DNA of 64,000 nucleotides. Source: JAXGQD01 sp040766665 (lineage in GTDB: Bacteria; Bacillota; Clostridia; Saccharofermentanales; Fastidiosipilaceae). The position numbers and the translations under genes were made by a program. Of the stretch, positions 31,840-40,634 are shown piece after piece (position 1 is the stretch's first letter; the number at the start of each line of letters is the position of its first letter). Where the stretch lies: NCBI GenBank assembly GCA_040766665.1, contig JAXGQD010000008.1, forward strand, positions 1 through 64,000, written 5' to 3'. The notes beneath the pieces were generated by a model. The model was not told where the DNA came from, ran no database searches, and worked only from the letters and a program-made list of their open reading frames with translations.

Positions 31840-32042
31840 TTCCACTTCCTCCGTCAATGTCAGCCAAGCGTTGCACAAGTCAGTCAAGCAGAATAACCCT
31901 TGTGCGATATTTTTCTGTTATTAAGTAAGTATAAACGTCAGGCTTAGAAGCTGTCAATCTTCACAATATTCGCCGCTCTCACTTGTGCTATTTATACATT
32001 TTACATGATTTTATACTGATTAAACGTATTTTTTAGGCAAAA

Positions 32043-32498
32043 CTACACAAGATTCTTGGACATCAACTTCGCGTCGTCGCCGACGCCATAGTAATTTTTT
32101 ACGCGGCCATCGTAGTTGAAACCGAGCTTCTCGTAGAGGGCTAAAGCAGCCTCGTTCCTAACAGACACTTCGAGCAGCACGCGCCTCACACCGGCTTCAA
32201 GGAGCAGGTTTTGGCCCTGCGCAAAGAGGCGTTCGGCCAAGCCCTGGCGGCGGTAGGACGGAAGGACAGCGATGCTGAGCAAGGTCGCTTCGTCGAGCAC
32301 CTTTTGCCAGCCACAATAGCCACAGGCGTAGTCTGCGTCGAAAGCCAGGTAAGCAAATTCTTCACTTATTTCAGGATTGGGATAAGCGGCCAGAAGAGAC
32401 TGGAATTGTTCGCGCGACCAGGGCTTAGCAAAACAGGCGCGCTCCAAACGGAGCAGCGCTTCCAAATCGGCTTGTCCGGCACGACGCAGTTCAAACAT
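32043..32498 (-). CDS. rimI: RimI-like protein N-acetyltransferase
   Basis: 151 residues, GNAT fold: ACFAKPWSREQF near the start, LLSIAVLPSYRRQGLAERLF (acetyl-CoA pyrophosphate loop QGLA), VLLEVSVRNEAALALYEKLGF. It acetylates the N-terminus of ribosomal protein S18 or other proteins. It overlaps the end of tsaB by 8 bases, the standard tsaE-tsaB-rimI order. Confidence 0.88.
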   Translation of the reverse strand: MFELRRAGQADLEALLRLERACFAKPWSREQFQSLLAAYPNPEISEEFAYLAFDADYACGYCGWQKVLDEATLLSIAVLPSYRRQGLAERLFAQGQNLLLEAGVRRVLLEVSVRNEAALALYEKLGFNYDGRVKNYYGVGDDAKLMSKNLV

Positions 32499-33210
32499 AG
32501 AAGTTGGCTCCGCGTTCCGCTTCTGTCGCGGTCAGATACAAAGGTGCGAGCTCAGCCGGGTTCTGACCGGCGCTGGGGTCCTGAGCTAGGGCTTGCATGG
32601 CCAGTCGAGCCAGGGCAGCCGCACGGATTTCTGTATCGCCCCTCAGGCAAATGTGGATCTTGCGTTCGTGCAAATAGCGCAATACGGCTTCGTCTTCATA
32701 ATATTTGGTGCTACAGTCACCCGCTAAAATAACTTGTTTGATACCTCGTTCTGCACAGGCTGCTACGAGCAGAGGCAGGTAGAGGTCAATGTCTCCCAAA
32801 CGCTCCTCCGCCAGAGCTAGTCCGTTTTGGTATAAACCCGCGTAAACCCGACGATGTCTGGCATCAAGCAGACTCAGCACGGCCGTATCGGCGGCACAGA
32901 CATAGGGTTCGGCCAGAACGGCCAGGCTGGAAAAGCCCAATGCTTTTTTACCCGTCACATAGGCAAAAGTCTTCACCGCAGTCATACCGATGCGCAGACC
33001 GGTAAACGATCCTGGACCCTGCGTCACGGCGAAGGCGTCGAGTTCCTGATAGCGCCAACCCAAGGCTTCCAAGGCGCGGTCACAGGCAAGTTGCATGGTT
33101 TCGGAGTGAGTCAGGCCCAAATTGAGTACTAACTCATACAACACCTGCCCGTCTTCACCCAAGGCGACAGAACAGGTCCTAGCCGCAGTATCCACTGCTA
33201 AAATTTTCAT
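32491..33210 (-). CDS. tsaB: tRNA t6A biosynthesis protein TsaB
   Basis: About 239 residues from the ATG after AAAGGAGG; an upstream start would add 12 residues. ASKHA fold: ILAVDTAARTCSVAL, THSETM and the QGPGSFTGLRIGM block. With TsaC, TsaD and TsaE it makes the threonylcarbamoyl-adenosine base at position 37 of ANN-decoding tRNAs. TsaD is not in the window. Confidence 0.92.
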   Translation of the reverse strand: MKILAVDTAARTCSVALGEDGQVLYELVLNLGLTHSETMQLACDRALEALGWRYQELDAFAVTQGPGSFTGLRIGMTAVKTFAYVTGKKALGFSSLAVLAEPYVCAADTAVLSLLDARHRRVYAGLYQNGLALAEERLGDIDLYLPLLVAACAERGIKQVILAGDCSTKYYEDEAVLRYLHERKIHICLRGDTEIRAAALARLAMQALAQDPSAGQNPAELAPLYLTATEAERGANFYV

Positions 33211-33264
33211 CTCGGCTTCCTCCTTTGCATCAGTGGGCCAGCACATGAGCGAGCTTCGTTTTCA

Positions 33265-33750
33265 TCACTGATAGATATCAATACGCCGCGCCTCACTCTC
33301 GGGGCTCAGGCGGCTGAAACGCAGCAGTCGCGTGTCCGGTGGCAAAATCAGCGCGATGCGTTCCGGCCATTCCAGTACACAGACACCGCCACGCTCAAAG
33401 TACTCGTCCAATCCCGAGGCGAGGAAGTCGTCTTCGTCGTTGAGGCGGTAAGCATCAAAATGATAGAGATTCAACCGTGCCTCAGGGCTCTCGTGCTCCA
33501 TGACCAAGATAAAGGTGGGGCTGGCGACCTCGTCGGGCAAGCCGAGTGCCCGTGCCAAAGCCGCGGTGAAGGCGGTCTTCCCCACACCCAAATCTCCGCT
33601 TAGGGCAAGGACGGCACCCGGCTGCAAGTCTTTTGCCAATAAAAGGGTCAAATCCTCCAAAGCCGCTAAGTCCTCAACGGTATAGCTCGCTTGAGGCGTG
33701 CTTGTTCTTCCTCTCTGCACAAGCCAGCTCTTCCAAAAATCATCGTTCAT
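33265..33750 (-). CDS. tsaE: tRNA t6A biosynthesis ATPase TsaE
   Basis: 161 residues. Walker A GDLGVGKTAF near residue 49-58, the SPTFILVMEHE block, NLYHFDAYRL and VCVLEWPERI (Walker B-like). It drives turnover of the TsaBD complex. The first 25 residues extend beyond the usual start. First gene of the tsaE-tsaB-rimI operon. Confidence 0.92.
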   Translation of the reverse strand: MNDDFWKSWLVQRGRTSTPQASYTVEDLAALEDLTLLLAKDLQPGAVLALSGDLGVGKTAFTAALARALGLPDEVASPTFILVMEHESPEARLNLYHFDAYRLNDEDDFLASGLDEYFERGGVCVLEWPERIALILPPDTRLLRFSRLSPESEARRIDIYQ

Positions 33751-33777
33751 CTATGACTCCGCTCAAATTCAGAAAGA

Positions 33778-33802
33778 CCGGGGGTTGCACAACAACCGCC
33801 GG
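33778..33802 (-). terminator. Terminator after rpsI
   Basis: A stem of CCGGCGGTTG with CAACCCCCGG (one mismatch), loop TTGTG, then TCTTTCT on the minus strand, about 70 bases after the rpsI stop. Confidence 0.6.
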
Positions 33803-33873
33803 CCTCTCGCATAACCGTATAAAAGCTGCGGGCAAGCAAGCGTTTGGCGCAGCGCCCGGGTCCAAGGCAAAGC

Positions 33874-34281
33874 TTAACGTTTGCTGAACTGTGAAGCCTT
33901 ACGAGCTTTTTTCAAGCCGTATTTCTTACGTTCCTTCATGCGTGAATCACGGGTCAGGAAGCCGGCTTTCTTCAGGGTCGGACGATAGCTTTCACTGTCG
34001 ACGTCGTTCAGCGCGCGGGCGATACCATGACGAATCGCACCGGCTTGACCGGATAAACCGCCACCGTGGACGTTGCAGAAAATATCAAACTTGGAAAGGG
34101 TATCGGTCGCGGTCAAAGGCTGACGCACGATGAGCTTCAAGGTCTCGAGTCCGAAATAGCTGTCCAGGTCTTTACCGTTGACGGTGATGTTGCCGTTACC
34201 GGGCAAAATTCTGACGCGGGCGATCGCGTTCTTGCGGCGGCCTGTGCCCCAGTTATAGTTTTTAGCAGATTTGCTGGCCAT
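33874..34281 (-). CDS. rpsI: Ribosomal protein uS9
   Basis: 135 residues with a short N-terminal extension. GTGRRKNAIARVRI at the start and the conserved basic tail ending in RKASQFSKR, whose last residues reach the P-site tRNA. It follows rplM by 16 bases in the universal rplM-rpsI operon. Confidence 0.96.
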   Translation of the reverse strand: MASKSAKNYNWGTGRRKNAIARVRILPGNGNITVNGKDLDSYFGLETLKLIVRQPLTATDTLSKFDIFCNVHGGGLSGQAGAIRHGIARALNDVDSESYRPTLKKAGFLTRDSRMKERKKYGLKKARKASQFSKR

Positions 34282-34297
34282 CTCTCAATATCCTCCC

Positions 34298-34732
34298 TTA
34301 TGCCTTCGGATCCAAAACGATCGGTTGCTGTGCGCTGTGCTCATGATCAGGTCCGGCATATACTTTCAGTTTCTTGTACATCGCGCGGCCCAGGGCGTTC
34401 TTCGGCAACATGCCTTTGACGGCCGTTTCGATGACGCGCTCGGGATGCTTCTGCATCATGCTGGCATAGCTGGTCTCTTTCATACCGCCGGGATATCCGG
34501 AATGGCTGAAGTAGGTTTTCTTTGTTGCTTTATTGCCGGTAAGGGTCACTTTGTCCGCGTTGATGACGATGACGTAGTCACCGGTGTCAACGCCGGGGGT
34601 GAACTCCGGTTTGTTTTTTCCGATTAGGACACGTGCGATGACAGTTGAAAGGCGACCCAGGGTCTGGCCTTCCGCATCGACGACGTACCATTTTCTTTCG
34701 ATTTCAGCGGGCTTTGCCACAAATGTACGCAT
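34298..34732 (-). CDS. rplM: Ribosomal protein uL13
   Basis: 144 residues: RKWYVVDAEGQTLGRLS, GDYVIVINADKV and RAVKGMLPKN-like IETAVKGMLPKNALGR. First gene of the rplM-rpsI operon. The leader between promoter and start can form a CGGC/GCCG hairpin near 34755-34768, which might be a regulatory site, but L13-leader type cannot be shown by eye. Confidence 0.96.
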   Translation of the reverse strand: MRTFVAKPAEIERKWYVVDAEGQTLGRLSTVIARVLIGKNKPEFTPGVDTGDYVIVINADKVTLTGNKATKKTYFSHSGYPGGMKETSYASMMQKHPERVIETAVKGMLPKNALGRAMYKKLKVYAGPDHEHSAQQPIVLDPKA

Positions 34733-34790
34733 GAATGTTCTCCTTCAAATTTCAACGGCAAAAGCCGCCTTGCTATAAACGTGCTTCGTT

Positions 34791-34818
34791 AGAATAACAC
34801 GCCTTTAAAGGATGTCAA
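34791..34818 (-). promoter_or_regulatory. rplM-rpsI promoter
   Basis: TTGACA (34813-34818) and TATTCT (34791-34796) on the minus strand with a 16-base spacer, about 60 bases before the rplM start. Confidence 0.75.
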
Positions 34819-34851
34819 GCTTTTTTTGCAAAATATCTGAAGAATTCAGCC

Positions 34852-37800
34852 TTATTCTTGATTATTCGCCAATATTCGCTTCTTTTTGACGATTTTATGG
34901 AAAAGTAAAGCCAAAATCAGCAAAGCGATACCGACGACGGATATCAGCACGGCATTTTCGAAACCGGGCGGGATAAAGTATATCTCGATGCTGTGTTCTC
35001 CCTGAGGCACGGGAACCGCCATGAAAGCGTGCGCCACATGGGTAGGTGTCACTTCCACGCCATCAACCTTCGCCCTCCAGGAGGCGTCGTAGGGAATCGT
35101 CAGGAACAATTGTCCCGCTTCCGCCGCATTCACTGTGCCAATGACACGGTTGTCACTATAACTGCTGATCTTCAGACCGCCCTCGCGCCAGCCCGCCACA
35201 TTGCGTTCCAAAGCCTCTTGATTGGAGGCCGCTGCATAAATCGAAATGTTGCGACTTTTATCTTCCTTCGTCGTGATTTTGACCTTCACCTGCTGCCCCA
35301 GCTCCACAAAACCACAGTCAAAAATCTCCTGCGTGTTGATGCTGCGATTATCGGCGAAAGTCGTGCTCGCCTCGCTCGTGTCAACGGCGCCTTGCGCCAC
35401 GGTTGAGGCATTTGTCGGAAGAACAACATTCGTGCTGCTGGAAAGCATGGCCCCCTCAGCTCCCGCCCCCGCACCACTGCTGTTGGGATCTGTCACAGGC
35501 GCAACCGGAGGCTGTGTCACATTCACAATGCTCATGTCGACTTGCGTCTCAGCACTGACATTGAGATAGAAATAGAGATGTTCGGATTTTTGCGGCGTAA
35601 TCGTAAATTCGATACTGCCTGACAGTTTGTTGTCGCCGGGCGTAGCCTGCAGTCCGTCGTCCACCATGGAATTAAAGCTGTAATTGCCGGCTTTCTGATC
35701 GCCGATGCTGCGCGCTTCGTAAACCACGCCGTGCTGGCCCGAGGCCGCCACAAACTTATTCTGCACCACAAAGGGATTGTTGCTGAAGGTGTCCCAATTA
35801 AAAATTTGGTCCCGCACCATAAAGCCCAACGGCAGGGCCAGCGGGTTCTCATAGACATAGGACTTGCCATCGTCGCGCAGGAGCGTCAGCTCCGGATCAC
35901 GAATCGCCCGCTCCTTATTAATCAGGTACTTCACCCCGAGGACTGCGTTCATCAGGTCACTCGAAGCCATATATTTGTAGCTGTTGATGTTGTTGCCATG
36001 GAAGCCCAATTTGCGCATCAGCTGAGCCGTCGACTCATAGGAAGTCGAGGAAAACAAAGTGATGCCCTTATAGCCATAGAGCGCCGGGCTGTTGGTGGTC
36101 TTCTGCTGAATCATTTCCATGCGCCAGAAGCTCGGATCGTTAGCTTCTAGGAGGGCGATTTCGTTGCGCATCTGGGTGAAGTCGTTATTGAAATCGTTGC
36201 GCGAGGTGTAGTACTCGTTTTTGTGGATGTAGACCACGGAGAGCAGGCTGTTGAGCATCAGCTCCGTCACGATAATCATACTCAGGGCAAAAGCCACGTT
36301 CCGAAACGAGCGGAAGCCCTTTCCCTTCTTAAAAGCAGCCAGTATCGCCACATAAATGACGAAGAACAAAATGCTCACATAGACCGAGACATGGCTGACG
36401 TCGTCTTTTAAGAGCTCCTCGGCCAGAATCGCATAGAGCACGGCGGCGACACCCGCGCCGGCGATGATTTTGCCGGAAATGGTACGAATATAGGTTAGAG
36501 TCCTGAAGCTTATGATGATTAGCAGCAAGCTGTAGACAAAGGCGTAGCGGAAAGGCAGCTGATTGGGATAGTGCGTGCCGTGCCAAATGAAGTCCAGATA
36601 ATTGTTGGAAAAACTGACGAACATGAAAAAGAGCAGGCCCAGATGCCAGAGCTTTTCTTTGAGTTTGATTTCTTTGACGAAGATGTAAAGGGGAATCATC
36701 AGCATGGCGATGACGCCGATATAGACGTTGGGAAGGCCCTCGCGGATGGCGGGTTCTGCGGCAATCAGCTGGCGTTGCAAAAAGCTGAAGATGGAAAAAT
36801 TCATTTTGACTGCGGTCGGGAAAGCATCACTGGTGGCCGAGGTGCCCTGCAGTGCGAGGTAGGTTGGCAAAGACATCACGGCAGAAATCGCGGCGCCCAG
36901 TAGTGAGGCTCCGGCGAATTGCAGGCCTTTAAAAATGAAGTGGCGGGCGGGCTTTTGTTTTGCCAAAAAACTGCCGCTCTCAAAAGAAAAATATGCTACG
37001 AAAAAGTACAGCGCCGTGAACATGCAGATGAAGAGGGCGATGTAATAGTTGACCATGATGCAGGCGGCCAGGCTCAGGACGTAGAGCAGGAAGCGGCTTT
37101 GCGTCAGCAAACGGATGAGGCCGAGGATAATCAGCGGTAGGAAGATGATGGCGTCGAGCCACATGATGTCCCAGGAGTAAGAAAGCATAAAGCCGGAGAG
37201 GGCAAAAGACGCGCTGAGTGCAATAATCAGATAGTCGGTACCGACCTGCGAGGTATAACGCAATTCTGCAGGAGGAGCATCGCCGATGGTGCGCATTTTC
37301 GCTGGGCAAAAGCCATGTAAGAGCATGTACGAGGTGGTCGCGCCGATGCTGCCGATTTTCAAGAGTGTCAGGGCAGTCACCGCTTCGCTGAGAAACTCGG
37401 GCGGAAAAAGCAGCAAAATGATATTAAAGGGTGAAGCCGAATAATAAGCCATTTGTGCATAGAAATTGGTGCCCAGGCCGCTGTTCCAGGAGTAGAAAAG
37501 CGACTCCCCGGCCAGTAATTTGTCCCGCAGCTGTTGCAGAAAAGGCGCGTACTGGTGGTAAAGGTCAATGGTCAGCGGGGTTTTATTTCCGATCGGATAA
37601 AAGTTGTTACTCGCATAGGCAAAAGCCAGCCCCAAAAACGGGATTAAAAACGAGAGGAAGACGATTTTTTTATTTGATAGCGGTTGCCTGACTTTGCGTT
37701 TCTTCGCCGCTTCTGCCACCGTCACCGCCGTTGGCTCTTTGTGCGCCGTCGAACTGCCGCTCGCCCGCCCGCCGCCGTAAACTTCCTCGCGGCGCAAAGC

Positions 37801-38286
37801 TGCAGGAACGTAGCCTTGTTTGCGCTGCACCTGCTCGGGCAAAACACTGCGCAAGGGTCTGCTGAAGCGTTTGACTCCTCCGCTGCTCGGCGCCGTGGGC
37901 GGGGCTGCCGTGCCGTTAGTCGTCGACCTTGTGGTTGGGGTCTCGATCGGCGTTGTGGCTGGAGCTTCTTTTTGAATTGTGGTTTGGGGGCCCTCCGGGC
38001 TTGTGCTTGGAGCTTCGTTCGGACTTGTGGCTGGGATTTCGTTCGGAGTAATGGGTTGCGATTCCTCTGAGCCTACAAGCGTGGCGTTGTTCGCTTCGTC
38101 GGCTAAGTCCGCGGCATTTGCCTCATCTGCGGCTAGCGCTTCGCTTTCCATTCTCGCAATGTTCTTTGTCGTTGCGAGCTTCTCTGCCACGGCTATGTCA
38201 GCGTCAGATTCGTGCTTTTCTGCCGCGCTATCGTTATTAACTTGATCTATATTTTCAAGGTTACGGATATCTTGTTCATCGCTCAA
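34852..38286 (-). CDS. YfhO family membrane protein with long disordered N-terminus
   Basis: About 1144 residues. The start is TTG 8 bases after GGAGG. Residues about 1-205 are low-complexity (Ala/Asp/Glu, then Thr/Pro repeats such as ITPNEIPATSPNEAP) and basic near 150-205. About 12 hydrophobic helices follow (residues 210-690) with the YfhO marks DLYHQYAPFLQQLRDKL, SWNSGLGTNFYAQMAYY and WLDAIIFLPLIILGL. A large extracellular part (about 700-1110) and a final helix end the protein. B. subtilis YfhO is a GT-C fold protein needed to glycosylate lipoteichoic acid. The disordered leader is not usual in the family. Single gene. Confidence 0.85.
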   Translation of the reverse strand: MSDEQDIRNLENIDQVNNDSAAEKHESDADIAVAEKLATTKNIARMESEALAADEANAADLADEANNATLVGSEESQPITPNEIPATSPNEAPSTSPEGPQTTIQKEAPATTPIETPTTRSTTNGTAAPPTAPSSGGVKRFSRPLRSVLPEQVQRKQGYVPAALRREEVYGGGRASGSSTAHKEPTAVTVAEAAKKRKVRQPLSNKKIVFLSFLIPFLGLAFAYASNNFYPIGNKTPLTIDLYHQYAPFLQQLRDKLLAGESLFYSWNSGLGTNFYAQMAYYSASPFNIILLLFPPEFLSEAVTALTLLKIGSIGATTSYMLLHGFCPAKMRTIGDAPPAELRYTSQVGTDYLIIALSASFALSGFMLSYSWDIMWLDAIIFLPLIILGLIRLLTQSRFLLYVLSLAACIMVNYYIALFICMFTALYFFVAYFSFESGSFLAKQKPARHFIFKGLQFAGASLLGAAISAVMSLPTYLALQGTSATSDAFPTAVKMNFSIFSFLQRQLIAAEPAIREGLPNVYIGVIAMLMIPLYIFVKEIKLKEKLWHLGLLFFMFVSFSNNYLDFIWHGTHYPNQLPFRYAFVYSLLLIIISFRTLTYIRTISGKIIAGAGVAAVLYAILAEELLKDDVSHVSVYVSILFFVIYVAILAAFKKGKGFRSFRNVAFALSMIIVTELMLNSLLSVVYIHKNEYYTSRNDFNNDFTQMRNEIALLEANDPSFWRMEMIQQKTTNSPALYGYKGITLFSSTSYESTAQLMRKLGFHGNNINSYKYMASSDLMNAVLGVKYLINKERAIRDPELTLLRDDGKSYVYENPLALPLGFMVRDQIFNWDTFSNNPFVVQNKFVAASGQHGVVYEARSIGDQKAGNYSFNSMVDDGLQATPGDNKLSGSIEFTITPQKSEHLYFYLNVSAETQVDMSIVNVTQPPVAPVTDPNSSGAGAGAEGAMLSSSTNVVLPTNASTVAQGAVDTSEASTTFADNRSINTQEIFDCGFVELGQQVKVKITTKEDKSRNISIYAAASNQEALERNVAGWREGGLKISSYSDNRVIGTVNAAEAGQLFLTIPYDASWRAKVDGVEVTPTHVAHAFMAVPVPQGEHSIEIYFIPPGFENAVLISVVGIALLILALLFHKIVKKKRILANNQE

Positions 38287-38394
38287 GACTCTTACCTCCA
38301 ATTGTGCTGCGTTTATTTTGACATACCAAAGACTGAGAATCTAGCAAAGGATGTGAATTACTCTGGCGATATTGAGGATTTTCTATCAAATCGC

Positions 38395-38419
38395 GTCGCA
38401 CAGCTTGGGCGGTTGCGAC
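38395..38419. repeat. GTCGCA hairpin repeat, copy
   Basis: GTCGCA, 13 bases CAGCTTGGGCGGT, TGCGAC. Inverted 6-bp ends with a conserved CTTGGGCGG loop. Identical to 38649-38673, and the loop and ends recur at 50992, 51331, 51665, 57300-57590 and 63543. Confidence 0.75.
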
Positions 38420-38648
38420 ACCTTCTTCTCCCCTTCCTCTCACTACAAAATTTTCGTTCTTACAATTGACGGTGGCTGAATAAGGGTGTTTTCAAGAGAT
38501 TTCCGGCTTTTTACTACACTTTTTGCGAACTTACAATCTTCGTTTTGTAAGATCGGAAACAATGTAGTAAATCATGGCAAAACACTCGCTCCACCTATGT
38601 TTTCAGCCTTTCAGATTTGCAGAAACGGAAATTTTGTAGTTCTAAACC

Positions 38649-38673
38649 GTCGCACAGCTTGGGCGGTTGCGAC
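38649..38673. repeat. GTCGCA hairpin repeat, copy
   Basis: The same 25-base hairpin as at 38395-38419, followed by the same ACACCTTCT. Confidence 0.75.
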
Positions 38674-38895
38674 ACCTTCTAGAAACTCAGCCGATTCGTT
38701 GAATCACTGAAAATCCGACAAAATTTTCGATAATCCAAGCCGAAGCCTTCATAAAAGCCTGAAAGTGAAGTCAGATGCCAAAAATACCGTAAGACAATAT
38801 GAAGTGACCCCGCATTGCAACAACGTGGATTTATCCGTTAGTCTGGAATGTGTTAAACAGCCAGCGGCATTACCGCATACAATGGAGGTCACTCA

Positions 38896-40057
38896 ATGAA
38901 AAGTATAATTTATGTCGGAATCGATGTCCACAAAAACAGCTACACCCTGTGCTGCTTAGAACCTAGTATGTCTGGAGAGGACAAACTCTTTGCTCACACG
39001 ACTTTGGATGCAGACAGTCAACTGATCGAGAAGTATCTGAATCGTATTGAAGAAAATTTCCTCTTACAACATCCGGACAAGGACGAGGTCAGCTTCATCT
39101 GTGGCTATGAGGCGGGTTGCATGGGCTATACCCTCTATTATCAGTTGCGCCAAAAAGGCATCACCTGTCATATCATGGCGCCAAGCAGCATGCCCCGGTA
39201 CCAAAAACATCGCATCAAGACGGATCGTCTCGATGCCGAAAAAGATTGCCAAAAGCTTGGCCTATGGCACTTACAGTCTCGTCTATATCCCAAGCGTTCA
39301 AGATGACATGGTCAAGCAGTACATCCGTATGCGAGACGACCACAAAAAGAAGTTCAAAATGCTCAAGCAAGAGATTCAGGGACTTTGTCTTCGTAATGGC
39401 CAAGCGTATGACGGTAACAAAAGCTACTGGACGGCGGCCCATTTAACCTGGCTCAGTCGTTTGTCATTAGATCCGATTCTGAAGGAGACCTTGCAAGAAT
39501 ACCTCTCGAGCTATCGGCAACTGAGTGACAAGCTGGAAGCCTTTGATCGACGGATAGAAGAGTTTGCTGAACTCGATGCCTACCGAGAAAAAGTAGAACA
39601 GCTTCGTTGTTTCGTAGGGATTAAGACTTATAGTGCGATGACCATTCTGGTGGAAACGAGTGATTTCCAACGGTTTAGAACAGCCGCCCACTATGCCGCC
39701 CTATCTTGGATTGGTTCCAGGTGAGCACTCCAGTGGAGATACACAAATTCGAACGAGCATTACGAAAGCAGGAAACACCCATATCCGAAGAGTGCTTGTA
39801 GAAGCCGCTCAGTGTTATACCCGAGGGTCTATTGGGCAAAAGTCTCGCGATTTACGAAAACGACAAGAAGGAAAGGCGCCCGATGTTATTGCGTATGCGG
39901 ATCGTGCGAGCGAACGCTTGAGGCGCAAATTCTACCGCATGAAACGTCAGTCAAAAAACACAATGTTGCGGTAACGGCTATCGCCCGAGAGTTAGCCGGT
40001 TTCGTTTGGGGGATGATGACAGAACACCGAGAACCGGTACAAATAACCACAAGATAA
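38896..40057 (+). pseudogene. IS110-family DEDD transposase, three frameshifts
   Basis: The N-terminal catalytic domain begins YVGIDVHKNSYTLC with the first Asp of the DEDD set and includes TDRLDA. The C-terminal Transposase_20 domain has YLGLVPGEHSSGD and TKAGNTHIRRVLVEAA with the conserved serine region. The frame breaks three times: an extra A in GAAAAAG near 39240, an extra C in GCCGCCC near 39700, and a missing A in the A6 run near 39956. Each is a one-base change in a homopolymer, and correcting them restores about 385 residues. The gene is therefore either recently dead or intact and mis-sequenced. Confidence 0.85.
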
Positions 40058-40117
40058 AAAACAGATCACAAACAGCAGAGACAGCAAAAGTAAAGATCCG
40101 CGACACCATGTCTGGAG

Positions 40118-40312
40118 GGAGGTTCAGAGGTTTTGATGGACAGACAGGTTCGAGTGACTACGAAAAAAGTTGTTGACACAGGAAACTGTGATTCACGTCG
40201 TAAGACTGTAGAACTCCACGGCGAACCATTGACCTGCGGTAAGGATGACCGAATCCGCGTATAACAGAATGGCCAATGCCGAGAACTGTCGAATCAAACC
40301 TCTGAACCTTCC
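40118..40312 (+). ncRNA. Candidate bridge (seek) RNA of the IS1111-type element
   Basis: Two arms, 40118-40136 and 40294-40312, are complementary (core GGTTCAGAGGTTT with AAACCTCTGAACC plus bulged flanks) and enclose about 157 bases. Inside is a CACAG-GAAA-CTGTG hairpin (40177-40190). On its 5' side ACGAAAAAAG (40160-40169) is complementary to the right target half TTTTTTCG; on its 3' side CGTAAGAC (40199-40206) equals the left target/IS junction. A hairpin CCTTCC-TCTA-GGAAGG with a TTTT run follows at 40307-40328. Position between transposase and right end is where IS1111 elements encode their guide RNA. The donor-binding guides were not identified. Confidence 0.6.
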
Positions 40313-40430
40313 TCTAGGAAGGAGTTTTAAAAATGATGTAATCGGAATAAAAAACATACTTGACAAGGGTCACTTCATAACAGTATTTTCGATAATCCAA
40401 GCGGCAGGAAATTTGAAATTGGATTAGCGT

Positions 40431-40634
40431 AAAAAGTGTCGGTCCGAGCCGCAAACGACGCATTTAAAGCCCAAAATTACCGCTGTGACTTGGATTTGCG
40501 GAAATTTTGCCAGATCTTGGATTAACGAAATCTTTGTCGACTTTTTGCTTGGGCGAATTTTCACCAATAAGAGAGAGTTCCAACAAAATAAAGCTACAGC
40601 CCCTAGCGCAAGCTCCACCCACTCAAAAAGCGGC
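40431..40634. other. Short region with TAATCC-type repeats
   Basis: No gene. It carries CTTGGATTTGCGGAAATTTTG and CTTGGATTAACGAAAT, members of the same repeat family as the IS target. It separates the IS from the 3' end of rsmI. Confidence 0.5.

Larger units (their letters stand above)
38287..38793. other. Intergenic region with repeat hairpins, left flank of the IS
   Basis: No gene. It carries two copies of a 25-base hairpin element (listed separately) and a TTTTCGATAATCCAAG motif at about 38717-38733. The last part, ending in TACCGTAAG at 38793, is the left half of the insertion site of the adjacent IS. Confidence 0.7.
38794..40383 (+). mobile_element. IS1111-type (IS110 family) insertion sequence
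   Basis: About 1590 bases. Subterminal inverted repeats ATGAAGTGACCC (38799-38810) and GGGTCACTTCAT (40367-40378) sit 5 bases inside each end, as in the IS1111 subgroup. One DEDD-type transposase gene fills the left two thirds and a roughly 310-base non-coding part fills the right end. The ends were set by comparing the flanks with a related unoccupied site at 57658-57674: TACCGTAAG on the left and TTTTCG on the right rejoin there. No target duplication is expected for this family and none is obvious. Confidence 0.85.
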
